Source of the DNA: Apostichopus japonicus
Taxonomy: Eukaryota; Echinodermata; Holothuroidea; Aspidochirotida; Stichopodidae
Reading direction: 5' to 3'
Assembly (NCBI RefSeq): GCF_037975245.1
Contig: NC_092568.1
Location: 16,449,001 to 16,513,000 of the forward strand
DNA: 64,000 nt
Each line of letters starts with the position of its first letter. Positions within the stretch are counted from its first letter, which is position 1. This document shows, one piece after another, positions 12,709-24,953 of this stretch. A program made the position numbers and the translations under genes. Under the pieces are notes generated by a model, which did not search any database, was not told the DNA's origin, and saw nothing but the letters and a program-made list of their open reading frames with translations.

Positions 12709-14625
12709 TTCTGTGATTTATAGGTCATTGGTGTTGCACCCCAATTATGCTAGACAGTCAGATAATGGTCACCCATCTTCAATTTTTTAACAAGCATTTT
12801 ACTGTCTTTGTCTCTAGTTATCCACAATGAGACATTTAATAGTCTTATTTTTATTATCCCTCAATAACTGAATAAACTAAAACACTAGAGTATCAAGAAA
12901 AAAAGTACTTTTGAAAACTTCTTGCAGTTTTTAGCCTGCTAAAATTTGCTGCCAACACTGATGACCTTTTAACATGAAACATAAAGTTCATCAATTAAGG
13001 GACCAAAGCACTTATATTGAATCATTTCTATGAGTCAACATTCCAACGAGAGAAGTGTTGCTGTGAGTGACTATGAGATAATAATTACCTTAATTGCAGT
13101 TCTTTCCATTTAGTATTTACTTTATAGTGCTCAAACTTCCTGAAATTCTTATCTTACTAAGCCTAAGGTGTTTGTGAAAATGAGAGTCCTGCTTTGTAAG
13201 TTTTATATCAAAGTGAATATTCTTTTCCATATCGAGTTTTTGCAGTCATGCACACCAAATGTCCATCTCATGTTAAGACATTTGACATACAGACCACAGA
13301 AGCTTGTACCACAATTTTGAATTAACAGTGTAACAGGGAAGTGCGATGGGTTTACTAAAATCTATGCTGCAAGAGACATTTACCAGATTTTATTCATCCT
13401 AATGAAGCCAGTCTCTTTTAAAAAATGAGACACAATTTGCCAAGATAATATTTTCTTTGTATTTAAGATGTACATGTACAGTAACCTATTAAGGGAAATA
13501 TTATTGCTACAAATATCAGACAAAAGCATTGTTTTATCTAATTTTATGGTCGGAGAATTTAAAATTCCTTGCTATACCTGTAAAATTGATTTATTACTGA
13601 TGGAGCATGGGGGTGGATGTGATGCTGGGAGAGGGGGTAATGATGCAAGTTCAATGATCAATAGTCATTGAGGCATAAATTGAAACATGGTGTAAATGTC
13701 AAATTTCATTTGGATAGCAAATTATTTTTTATACATGAATATTCAAAACCTGGAATGTAAACTCTTGTGCCACATGATTTGCTCGCCTCTTGAAATTTGA
13801 ACGCAGGCTCATGTATCAAGAAGAATAAAAGAGAACATGAACAAGATGCAATAGTGTTTAACTCTTTTTGTCTCATTGTTTGATTTTTAAATATTAAATT
13901 CTCACACACAGACAGAAATATCAGAGTTCCCCGGAAGACAAGACTGTTTCATTATTTTAAAATATCATTCTTAGTAAGGATTATGCATTGTGAATCATGA
14001 CTGTGGTCTACCCATTCAAAGTGACAACAAGATAGGTTGTACCATGGAACCATTTTTGTTGTTGTTGACAATGTCAGTACACCGGAGCACCTGATTAACA
14101 AAACGGAAGATACACATTGTAATTAAAGACATAAATAGATGAAAAACAAATTTTCCTCTAACAGTAGCACCTTGTTAAGAAAAACAATTTGCTACAAATT
14201 AAAGCATGTAAGTGGACCATGTGTTGAATGCAGTCGGTAGTTAACACAAGCATATGATACTGTGTACAAAAGAGAATACACAATCGTGAAATTAAAACCA
14301 GAAAGCCAGTTGGCTTAATAGTGATTCCATACCAATTTTGAATAAGAACACTAAGCAGTAAAACAAGATTTAAAGTGTTGACCATTACTGACTTCAAGTG
14401 ACCAGATCTATTGCCAAAAAACAAACAAATAAATGCCATCCAAATTTGTAAGAAGGATTTGTCTATTTTCATATACTAGGTATGTAATCAATGAACACAA
14501 CTTATATATATGTTCCAGCCCTGTAATTTTTACACTGTAAATGATATATTACTTCACAAGCCCTTCAATCTTTCATTCCAGCATCTTTAACTAACCAATC
14601 GTATAACCTTTCTCAGATAATTTAC
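12709..14625. other. Convergent 3' flanks of COMMD1 and NEPRO
   Basis: This is AT-rich non-coding sequence between two convergent genes. A short purine-rich stretch lies near 13605-13640. No exon, RNA gene or clear mobile element was recognised. Confidence 0.4.
12871..12876 (+). terminator. Poly(A) signal for COMMD1
   Basis: An AATAAA lies 163 nt after the COMMD1 stop codon in AT-rich sequence. Confidence 0.5.
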
Positions 14626-17600
14626 CTATATATCAATTATAAACCTTTTCTTCTTTTTCCTTCTCTTCTTCTTGTTACCATTGGTTATGTTACTCTTTAA
14701 CACTAAGGCATTCATTTCAGCAGCTGATCTTAAATCTAGTCCATTGTTATTATTTCCAGCTTGCTCAGCTCCTCCCGAAGGACCGGCAATGTTCGTCTGT
14801 CTTTTTACCTCCAAAGATGCTCTTTCACTTTCATCATAAAGAGAAGAGTGATTCACATTCTTCTTCTTCTTCTTCGTCTTCTTCTTCATCGGAGCAGCTG
14901 TTTCTTGTTTCACTGTAATTGCTGACTGCATCTCATGCTCTATCAGTGTCTTCTCAGATGCCTGCTGAGGATGAAAACTCAACCTATCCTCTTCATCGGT
15001 ATCTATGTTTTTCCAATGTTTCTTCTTTCTCTTCTTCGAGATGACATCTGAGTCCACCACAGGAGTTGTTCCTGCCTCAGATCCTAAGGGTACCTCTGTG
15101 CTCTTTTCCATTCCGGGAGAATTTAATCCTATCCCATCATAACCCAATTCAGCTTTCTGTCTCTTTCTCGTTTTGTTACCATTAAGTGGACTAGTTCTTA
15201 TTCCAAGGTTGTTGAGAGGGTCACATTCATCTGCAGCTTGTTCAGTACCTACTTTAGACCTTTTAAGTTTCTTTTTGGCACCATGAGAGTCATCTGTAGG
15301 TGCATTTGAACCACTCAAAGTTTCTGACATCATTAACCATTCATCAAATAGTTCTTGCTTAGAAATATTGCTGCTCAGTTTATTTTTTTTCTTTTTCTTC
15401 TTCTTGGCAATATTAGCTGGCTGTGTTTGCTCATCCTCAACTCTGGGATCATCTGTCAATAACTCCATATTTACCAGTTCAATAGCTTTCTCACCTTTGA
15501 GACCTCCATGTTCCCCCTTCAATAAATGATCTGGAAATTAAAATTGGGAATTGATCATTATTATAAATGACATAATCATAGCATTAAATCAGTTTCTTCT
15601 CCAAAGTACAGGCTAGAAACTAACCTTGAATGTAATAATTTACTTCCCATCAGTGGCACTATTTTGAAATTAATTTTGCCTTTTCAAATCTTCAAGATTT
15701 CTTAATCTTAAACAGTGTGCAAAGTTGGCCTCTGTTAAATCGCTAATTACAATTGTTTCGTTATTCGTTATAGTAACACTTCCTTCACACGAACCTTGCA
15801 TGAAAGTTTCCTCCTTTTGTATTGGCTGTTCCTTCATCCTGAAACGAGAGAAAGATAAGTTCAGTAGTTAATCCATTCACTTTTGCAGAATTTGAGGAAA
15901 GTAAAGGATAGGGGTAGATTGTATGGAGGAGGGAAGAGTTGTGTGTTCAAATCTAATTGAACAATAGAAGGGCAATGTTGTACTGAATGTACATAGTAAC
16001 AATAATAATAATAATACTGATAATAAACACACACACACGTACAAACACACATGTTTGTATTACATTTCAACCGAGAACCCCATTGTATTTTCCATTGTTC
16101 AAATCCACGTACCCTAACCTTAACAATACCCCATACAATAGAATTCTTCCGAGGACGTGGTGATTCTTTAAAAATCACAACCGAGGACCTGGAATTCTTT
16201 TGTTCAAGTGCTCGGTCAGATAGAAAAACAAACGCACGCATTCACACACACATCAATCCACGCATATGCACACACATACACACATACATATCAATGCATT
16301 GACACATACAAACACATACAAATACACAAATACATACACACATACAAATACATACGTAGAGAAATTCTTTCATACATACACATTGTCATGGATGCCCGTT
16401 CAGTCATTACAGCATATAGCTTGTAAAAGTATGGTGAATACTATACAACAAAGTTAAATTTCAAAGTTCTTGCTTTACATGTAATACTCATATGGCTTCA
16501 CATTAAGTTTCTATTCCTTTAATCAACAAACCTTTTATGAAAATCACTGTCTCCAAACAAATCATCTTCATTTCTCTTTCTTTTCAGTTCTTTCTTCTTT
16601 TTCTTTCTCTTAGTTTGTTCCTGGTGTTCCTCCCTCGAGATTGGAACTACAAACACAAAACAAGAGTACATAAAACCTGTTTGATCAAGAACTCTGTTCA
16701 ACTTCAAATCGACTTCTCATATGTTTACACAAATGCCAATATAAGCGTAAAACCAGAAAGCGAGAAGGCTTTTGTGATTTCCTTGCCTTAAAATGTTGTA
16801 TGCAGTCACCTGATTGATAGAGAAATTGAGGAAAAGTTCAAGAACCAGAACATCAGAGACTTCCAGATCCTTCTTAGGGTTGTTCAGGGTCATATGAGAA
16901 AGTGAAGCCCCCTCAAAGCTACTAAAGGAACAAAGATTAAACCGTCAAATCCTGTGACAGTTAAATGTAATGCTTACCCCCAAGATCTTGTGATTGGTTG
17001 ACATCAACTTCAGATTTGAAATAGCTGGTCTGGGTCTCCTTCAATTTATCTTCTCTATTTTGCCCGTTATTCTTTGTCGATAGTTCTCCATCCTTTGATA
17101 TCCTGCAAACAGCGACAGAATAGCTAAAGTAATAATTACCAGCCTGTTCGTTTTGCATCGAGTATCAATGTACAGAGTATCAATGTACAGGGTACATACA
17201 AAAGATGTCTTATGGAATGCTTGTGGACTTGAATTAATAACAATGCTTTACTTTTTTTTCTAATCTTGATCATGTATCTTCAAAGTTGATGCAGCGATGA
17301 TAGTTTGTGAATAAAAAGTAACAATATTACAAACAAAATTTCTGGTGTTAAAGAAACATGGCAAAGGTCTCACCCTTGGAGTGACAAAGAAAGGATATAT
17401 AATTTACAAGGAACCAGTGAAATGAGTCTCTTACATATTTGGTGTAATTTGATCATTGTCTTCCAGTGTCTTTGACTTTTCTCTTCTGCTTCCTTCACCC
17501 TTCTGTTTTACCATTGATAATGTTGAACTTTTCTTGACTGTGAATAAAAGACCAGAAAAATACAGTTACTATTCAATACATCTATACATTAGTGGCTAAG

Positions 17601-20600
17601 CCACAGAAGGCTTTATATGCCCCCCCCCCAAAAAAAACAAGAGCCCAAGGGCACTGTGGTTCCTTGCTTGGGGTATATGAAAATACACATAATATTATCA
17701 AGCAAGATTAGGCTCAAATAGTCCTAGTAATTGTGGTCCTACATGTTCCCATAAAGTAACCAACACTATAGCCAACACTTTTGTGATCACAATATGTGAT
17801 CGGATTTTTGATCAAAAGGCACTTTTGAGATCTAAATATGGCATCGAAAATGTAAGAAATATATGAGACCTACAAGCGTGTCAACAGATATGATAACATT
17901 GGTGACCTCAGATGACATGACCTTTAAGTTTCAAAATGTTCCACCACCCCATTCACAACTTGTCCCAAAATATCAACCATGTCACACCTTGGCATTGAGA
18001 TTTAATTGCATTAAATGTCTAAAAATTAACTTTAAACTTGTATACATAACTTCACACACAAAAGGTCACCCTGAGGTCAACCAATTGACATTTTTGATCA
18101 GTGAGACCTAAATAGAGCATGACTGTAAAAATTCAAAACATTTTTTCTTTGCCCATTTTCTCCCCCCAAAATACTACTTTTTTAACATTAATTGACCTTT
18201 GGTGACCTTGTATCACATGACCGTTAAGTTTGAAAATATTCCCCTACACCACTTGCAACTACTCCAAATATATCAACCTTGTCACACCTTGGAACTGGGA
18301 GTTATTGCATTAAATGTGTGAAAATTAACTTTGACCTCATATAACTTCGCACACGAAGGTCACACAGGGGTCAACCCATTGACATTTATGATCAGAAGGT
18401 ACCTTTAACATCTGAAAATAGCATCGAAACTGTAAAAATCCACAAAACACGAAAAGGTCACCAGAGGTCAAATTGAGGTCAAGGATCACCCAGATGCGGG
18501 TCGATAATTGGATTACATTGAAGCAACTCCCAACCCTAAAGGACGATTTGTTCTCAAGTTATCGCAAAAATACTAGTTTTTTATCATTAATTGACCTTTG
18601 GTGACCTCGGATCACATGACCGTTAAGTTTGAAAATATTCCCCTATACCATTTGCAACTTGTCTCAAAATATCAACTGTGTAACACCTTGGCACTGGGAG
18701 TTATTACACTAAATGTCTGAAAATTAACTTTGACCTCATATAACTTAACATACAAAGGTCACCTTGGGTCAACTTATTGACATTATTGATTGATGAGACC
18801 TAAATAGAGCATCAAACTATACAAATTCAAACATTTTTTTCTTTGCCCATTTTCTACCCCCAAAATACTAGTTTTTTAACATTAATTGACCTTTGGTGAC
18901 CTCGGATCACATGACCGTTAAGTTTGAAAATATTCCCCTATACCATTTGCAACTTGTCCAAAAATATCAACCATCTCACACCTTGGAACTGGGAGTTGTT
19001 GCATTAAATGTCTGAAAATTAACTTTGACCTCATATAACTTCGCACACCAAGGTCACACGGGTGTCAACCAATTGACATTTTTGATCGGAGGGTACCTTT
19101 GATATCCAAATCTAGCATCAAAACCAAACATTTTCTTTTTTGCTCGTTTCCTCCCAAAATAAGCACATTTTTTCTAATGTGACCTTTGACCTTTTGACCT
19201 TGGTTTCAGATGTAGTTTAATCTCCTGATTCCAAAAAACAAAACGACAAGTCTGTACAACCATCCTAACTCCGACCGAAAAACTTTGACCCCATATCACT
19301 TCGCACATAAAGGTCACACGGGGTCAACCTATTGACATTTATGATCAGAAGGTACCTTTGACATCTGAAAATAGCATCAAAACTGTAAAAATCCCCAAAA
19401 ACACGTAAAGGTCACCAGAGGTCAAATTGAGGTCAAGGGTCACCCAGATGCGGGTCGACAATTGGATGACACTGAAGCAACTCCCAAACCTAACGGACAT
19501 TTCGTTCTCAAGTTATCGCAAAAATACTAGTTTTTTATCATTAATTGACCTTTGTTGACCTTCGATCACATAACCGTTATGTTTGGAAACAATCCCTTAC
19601 CCCATTCACAACTACTCCCAAAATATCAACCATGTCGGACCCTGTCAATGGGAGTTATTGCTGTTTTTAATATATTGGTTTTTGGCATCTAACTGACCTT
19701 TGGTGAACTTTGCGGGCACCAAAAACAATAGGGATCTTCCTCTCACTATGGGCTATCCACCCAACAAGTTTGATCATGATACATAATTTCCTTATTGAGA
19801 TATCGTGTACACAAGCCAAGCGTCACATACACACACACACACACACACACATACACACACACATACACACACACACACACACGCCAAGTTGAACGCATAG
19901 GTTCCTTGCTTTGCAAAAAGCAAGGAACCAAAAAAAGAAAACTAGCTAAATATAACCAAAACAGAGTATGTACAATACCACAGGATTCATCCAGTACAAG
20001 CAACATACCTGCCATAATACCGTTTGAGATTCTCAAAGTTTAGAGTTTGCTAAACCCATGCTACCGGACTCGATAAAAAAAGAAATGCTCACTTTTTCTG
20101 CACACAACTTTCTATACTAAACCAGCATGTTAACTTCCATAAGCTAACCAAGTACTACTACTTTAGGTCCAATAAAGCAAAACCATGATTTTCTTCAAAA
20201 CATTCTCCACCCTTCTTTTCTTGAGTATCTCATTGTCACTTAAAAAGTAGGTGACAGTCTGAATATTCTTCTGTATTTAGTCTTTGGAACTATGCCAAGT
20301 TGAGTACAATCCAGACATACTCAAATATTGTTCAAGGATTTCAATTCACGCTTGAAAAGACATACAGTATTTCGACCATTTGCCCCCCCCCCCCAAAAAA
20401 AAGAGGCAAGTGGGACCAATGGGCACAATTATCAAATTTTATAGAGCGAAAAAGAAACGTCAGACTGTGAATGTCACCTGATAGATCTACAAGACCATTG
20501 AAAATGTCATCTAGTGACATCTCAACACTTTTCATGCTCTCTGCCTCTTTCTTCATCCCTGAACTCTTGGACACCACGTCATCTTTCAAGACCAACTGGG

Positions 20601-23600
20601 GGAGCATATCTTCAGAATCTCTCATGCCGAAAATCTTGTCTAGAATTGATTTCTTGACATTTTCCTTCTTAGTTCCCCTGAAAAAAAGGTAATAGCAGCC
20701 ATTTTTGTGTGTGTTGAATGAAGCAACCACTTAGAGTTAGTTGTGGAAGTGCCTTTCTAATTTGCAGCCATCTTTCCTAGAATTAATTAAGCTGACAGAA
20801 AAATTTAAAGAATTGCAACGGAGCCAGACACAGCAAACTAATTAGACAGTTTCCCTTAATGAACTGATGGTTGCTTGATATGAACATCTTCATGAGCAAG
20901 TTTAATACTAGAATTGATGCTTTTGTCTTTTTATTAACAGACAGTATTTCACATATGCTGCCTTGTGTCCTGAAATAACATTGATGCTTTGATAGATAAA
21001 CGTGACTCACCTCTGTGAGGCAATATTTCTGAGTTCGACCAGTTTACTGCCAAGTGCTTCTTCTACACTATTAGGTAGGGTGGCTCCCTCCGGTAGCTGT
21101 TGAAGATAATAATAAATACACTGATAAGTGCTTGAATCTATTAGTCTCTACAATAGCATTTGGTTATTTTGGTTTTTCATATAGTACTACCTCAAAATCT
21201 AACTAGTAAATATCTTTCCAAATTACCTGAAAACAATGAATTATGACTAGTTTAAGATGAAAGCAGCATTCATTGTTTCATAGAGCTTCAAGAATTCTGT
21301 CATTGAGGTTCACATTATTGACTGTTAAACCCGGGAAATGACAAAAGCATCTCAAAACTTGGCACACAAGGTGAAAAGAAGGTTAATTCAAGTAAAGTTG
21401 GGTTCTTTTCATGGATTACCTTAAAGAAACAGATACCCTAGGGAGTAAGATATTGAGATGGGATTTTCAGCTATCACTTTGGATTACTTGAATCTATCTT
21501 GTCGGTATCACACACTCTACCATTGTCACATTAGACATCGACATTGGTGGATCTTTTTGCCTTTCTTGGTTTTGCTCTTTAAATGGAGTTTTCAACCTTT
21601 TCAACAATATCACAATTCTTTTAATATTCAAAACTCTGATTGGACAAGAAATGGAGCATTTGCATCATCGTGCTACTGCTTGAAAACTCAGAAATTAGTG
21701 AGATAACCCTGAGGCACTACATTAGTGTAAGATGCATACAACTGAAGTCAGTGTATGTAGTGCATCCAGATTATCACAACAGATAGTACAGACCAGTTTT
21801 CACATTTCTACGTATTCTCATTACAAAAATGTTCTGTATTTACAGACAGGAGTTAGGTAGTATTTTTTAATGAATACAAGCTATGCCAAAGGTAAGCAAG
21901 TGAGCTACCTCACAAAATCATTCTAGTTGATATTTACAGTTCAAATTTACAAGTGAAATGTAAATAAATCATTAACGTTCTTACCCAATCAGCTTCTAGC
22001 TTTGGTAGACATTGCAACCACGGGTAGAGGACAGTGTACCAGCGACAAGACTTCTCAAGAAGATGCTCTGAGAGAATCCTGTTATTGGAATCAGAGAACG
22101 ATAGAGAATGAATGAAAAACTGTTAACCTCTCAATGATTACGATGGGAAATTCTTAATTTGAGATTACAAAACTGAGAAGAGCTACTTTTCAAATACACA
22201 CACTTTCTGAACAATTGAGTGTTATATTGTAATTGATACATAATTGTTCCATTTAGTATTAACTTGACAGTCCAGTTGGTCGTAACTGATTGTCTATACG
22301 CAGATGTTCAACATCCGTCTTGTGCTCGACGTTTGAAATTTACTTACTGCATCCGAGATATGCAACCAAATTTGGAGAAGTGCCGGAAGAAGAGGATATT
22401 TTTCTCTATGTTTTGAAGTAACAGTCTGAAAGAAAGGAATGCAAAGATGCAAATGTTATACAACATGCCAAGACATAGCCAAATTTAGGAATTTGTTTCA
22501 AAAGTTTATACCGTCAAAATTTACTGACATTCTACTCATTTTAACATCCATAAACAATTCTCAAAGCCAGCAAAAGATTTGTCTGTATCTGAGATGTTAA
22601 ATTTTTTTTTTTTTCACCTTGAACCAAACACAATCTGTCAAACATAAAGGCAGGCTTCTACATAGTCTTGTTTTTCATTTGACTGCTAAAATAGAGCAAA
22701 ATGTCTTCACTAGACCACAAAGTACATCAGTATATAAAAAGTGACCAGGCTTTTCGTTCCCAGTTAAATAACAGATGGTGAGGGAGGTATGAGTTATTTG
22801 ATACATTTCAAAACGATGATACGAAGGAAAGATCTGCAAGAAAAATGTCAAAGGTGACTTACTGATTTGTCTTATATCCCTTAGACCAAATATACTGACA
22901 GAGGGCAGCAAACCCAATAAGCCTGACAAGGAAGTACTCCAACATCTGACAGCTTGGCCAACGGTTGGATCCTTGTAAGTTATCACTGCAGGGAAGAATA
23001 AAGCACATGGCAATTTATGTCCATTCTTTTGAGCATGCAAAATATCTTTCTAGTCTTGCATCAAAACGATGCTTTAACCTAGCCTTGGATTGGTCATAAA
23101 TAGGGTTATGTTCCAGAGGATGCACACAGCTAGCAAGTGTAGGCTTATCTATATCAAGATCATTTCAATACACATATAAAGAGCATCAATAAATGACCTG
23201 AAACATTCTTTGCTTAACATATGACGAAAATAATAAATCGTTTACTGACGGGCAAGACAAGATTTATTTCACAGCTCATTTGGAGTACCATTTCAGATGG
23301 GTAAACTATAGGCCTTTCCTGGATGAAAACAGCCAGGTTTAGCCGGCCAGGGATCGAGCCCACCTACTTCCAACTTCTAGGTTTCATTACTTTTATAGCC
23401 ACAAGTTTATCCAATTTACAATAGTACTGGTCTATTAGCACTTTTACCGTTGCAACATAATTAACATAATAACAACTTGGTAACTTTGATCACGAATATA
23501 TTGAACAGTTTCAACATCAATACGTAGGCTGCAAAGCTCTTACAAGCGAAATAATCAAGTTTGCTGGCACAGTGGGTTATTGATGCTCCAGCAGGTGAAA

Positions 23601-24953
23601 CTTTTCACAATTTTAACAGAAAAAAATGACAGAAAAGAGAAAAACATGGTTCATACAAAAAATCTTGCTGTAGTGCTTAAAATGTTTGTGGTTTGACATG
23701 TAAAGTTTGAAGTGTGCAAAGAAAATGTATCTTGTAGGATATTTGGTGCTGTGCACAATTTATTTCTTGACGTCAACACATGCCCAAATTATGACATTAT
23801 CGTAAGGAGGAGTATACTCACTTATCAGTCAGCGGTTGCATAGCAGCAGTGATATCTTCAATCTTCATCTTTCTTAGACGATCAAAACAATTCAAAATCT
23901 AAATGAGAGAGAAAAAAAACAAGTTAGTCACTGTATGTTATTGTTAATATTACATGGATGATGGTTTCTTCCAGTGGTTCATACATGTAATAAATGCTTT
24001 TACCATATTTTCAAGAAGGAAGAACCATAAGGCAGTTATCATTACTCTTACAACATTGTGTTGTACAACGTACTCATGTAGTCTAATGAAAATTAATCCA
24101 GTAAATTTTCTTCAAATAATTCAATGTTCTTTTACTTGTCTGAATGTAACAAGCTCAAATGTCTTTTTTGATCAATGGCATTCCTCTAATTTTCATTGAA
24201 GGAAAAGGTAGTGCATCTGTGATTTATGCCATATTTCATAACTTTACCAGACTTTCAATGAGATGTTCTCCTGATAACTCAAATTATTATCTCTCTTTTT
24301 CTAGTTACTTCTCACCGCTTTACACTCACGAAACCATTTCATGTTCTTCTCAGATTCTTCACATTTGGAGAGAATTCGATGAAAGATCCAAGCTTCTTTC
24401 TGCATGACGTTGAGGAGTCTGAGCTCTGCTTTCATATCTGTAAGGATTGCCTGATACTTCTGAAGGGTAACTAAAAACATAAATGGAAATATATACTATT
24501 TGCATTTGAGGTACAGTAAATTGATCCCAGAGAAATCTGGGTGGATGAAATAAAAACAAAGGCTATTTCACTGTTTGATCACAATATGTCAATCTCGGTT
24601 TCACTTCCACTGAATAGGTTTATTATTTTATTGGGCATAAACAGTACCACAATATTAGCCTGGGCTATGCCTAGTCCTTATAAGTACAGTACTACTAGTA
24701 GTACTAGTATTACCGAAGTACACGCTGAGTAGCAACTAGCATATTAATGGCAGCAAGGTTGTGCTCGTTTTCATAATAAACTTCATGTAGACTAGGCCTA
24801 GGCTTAGTTACGCAAAAATATTGAACTACACTAAGCGGGTGTTTAAAAAGCTTAGATCAAACACAAACCATTTTCACTGAGGGTAAATGACACAGGTAAA
24901 TGGACGATTGGTGGACTCGTCAAATTCCTCTGATTCCAGATGGGGGTCGCCAT
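14626..24953 (-). CDS. NEPRO: NEPRO-like nucleolar protein (C3orf17 family)
   Basis: Thirteen exons were modelled: 24953-24869, 24470-24316, 23898-23822, 22985-22863, 22425-22348, 22078-21985, 21096-21011, 20677-20478, 17537-17435, 17102-16978, 16646-16532, 15838-15795 and 15530-14626. All have GT/AG borders and consistent phases (2190 nt, 729 aa; human 567). The first 300 residues follow the NEPRO layout: a helical N-terminus with NCFDRLRKMKIEDI (human LKRLKNMNLEGS), then LEYFLVRLIGFAALCQYIWS, LYPWLQ, and KSILDKIFGMRDSED. The rest is lysine-rich and low-complexity, with KKKRRKKKKR near the stop. Human NEPRO is nucleolar, interacts with RNase P/MRP components and is mutated in anauxetic dysplasia. 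The final two junctions are the least certain. Intron 8 holds a large repeat (17658-19929). Confidence 0.72.
15670..15838 (-). other. Possible alternative 3' end of NEPRO exon 12
   Basis: If the donor at 15794-15793 is not used, the NEPRO frame continues for another 41 residues after the donor point and stops at 15670. The extension includes VTITNNETIVISDL and LRLRNLEDLKRQN, which look protein-like. The spliced version also stays in frame with exon 13. Both outcomes are therefore possible, giving either a short or a long lysine-rich C-terminus. Confidence 0.3.
16225..16376. repeat. Degenerate CA/ACAT-rich simple repeat
   Basis: This run of cacaca and acatac words lies in NEPRO intron 11. A related CA block is at 16028-16052. 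Open frames through it are repeat artefacts. Confidence 0.75.
19826..19882. repeat. (CA)n microsatellite
   Basis: Nearly pure CA dinucleotides with a few interrupting T bases, near the right end of the NEPRO intron 8 element. Confidence 0.9.
19900..19929. repeat. Short hairpin at the right end of the intronic element
   Basis: GGTTCCTTGCTT and its complement AAGCAAGGAACC are separated by only a few bases, giving a 12-bp stem. The same GGTTCCTTGCTT word starts the element at 17658. Confidence 0.75.
23255..23405 (-). mobile_element. tRNA-derived SINE fragment, copy 1
   Basis: Read on the minus strand it contains a B-box-like GGCTCGATCCC followed by a tail containing CATCCAGGAAAGG and CCCATCTGAAA. 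The tail is shared with a second copy at 55600-55750 (TTTCAGATGGG and TTGGATGAAAA on the given strand). It lies in NEPRO intron 3. Confidence 0.5.

Larger units (their letters stand above)
17658..19929. mobile_element. Non-coding intronic repeat element with internal tandem units
   Basis: The block is bounded on the left by GGTTCCTTGCTTGG (17658) and on the right by its complement AAAAGCAAGGAACC (ending 19929), which suggests terminal inverted repeats. Inside are diverged tandem units starting near 17890, 18191, 18590, 18885 and 19544, with spacings of about 300-400 bp. Each begins like TTGACCTTTGGTGACCTCGG and continues with a conserved ATCACATGACCGTTAAGTTT. Partial units are also visible around 19280-19450. 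No reading frame of note exists. The element lies in intron 8 of NEPRO. No target-site duplication was found, so the class is unknown. Confidence 0.6.
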
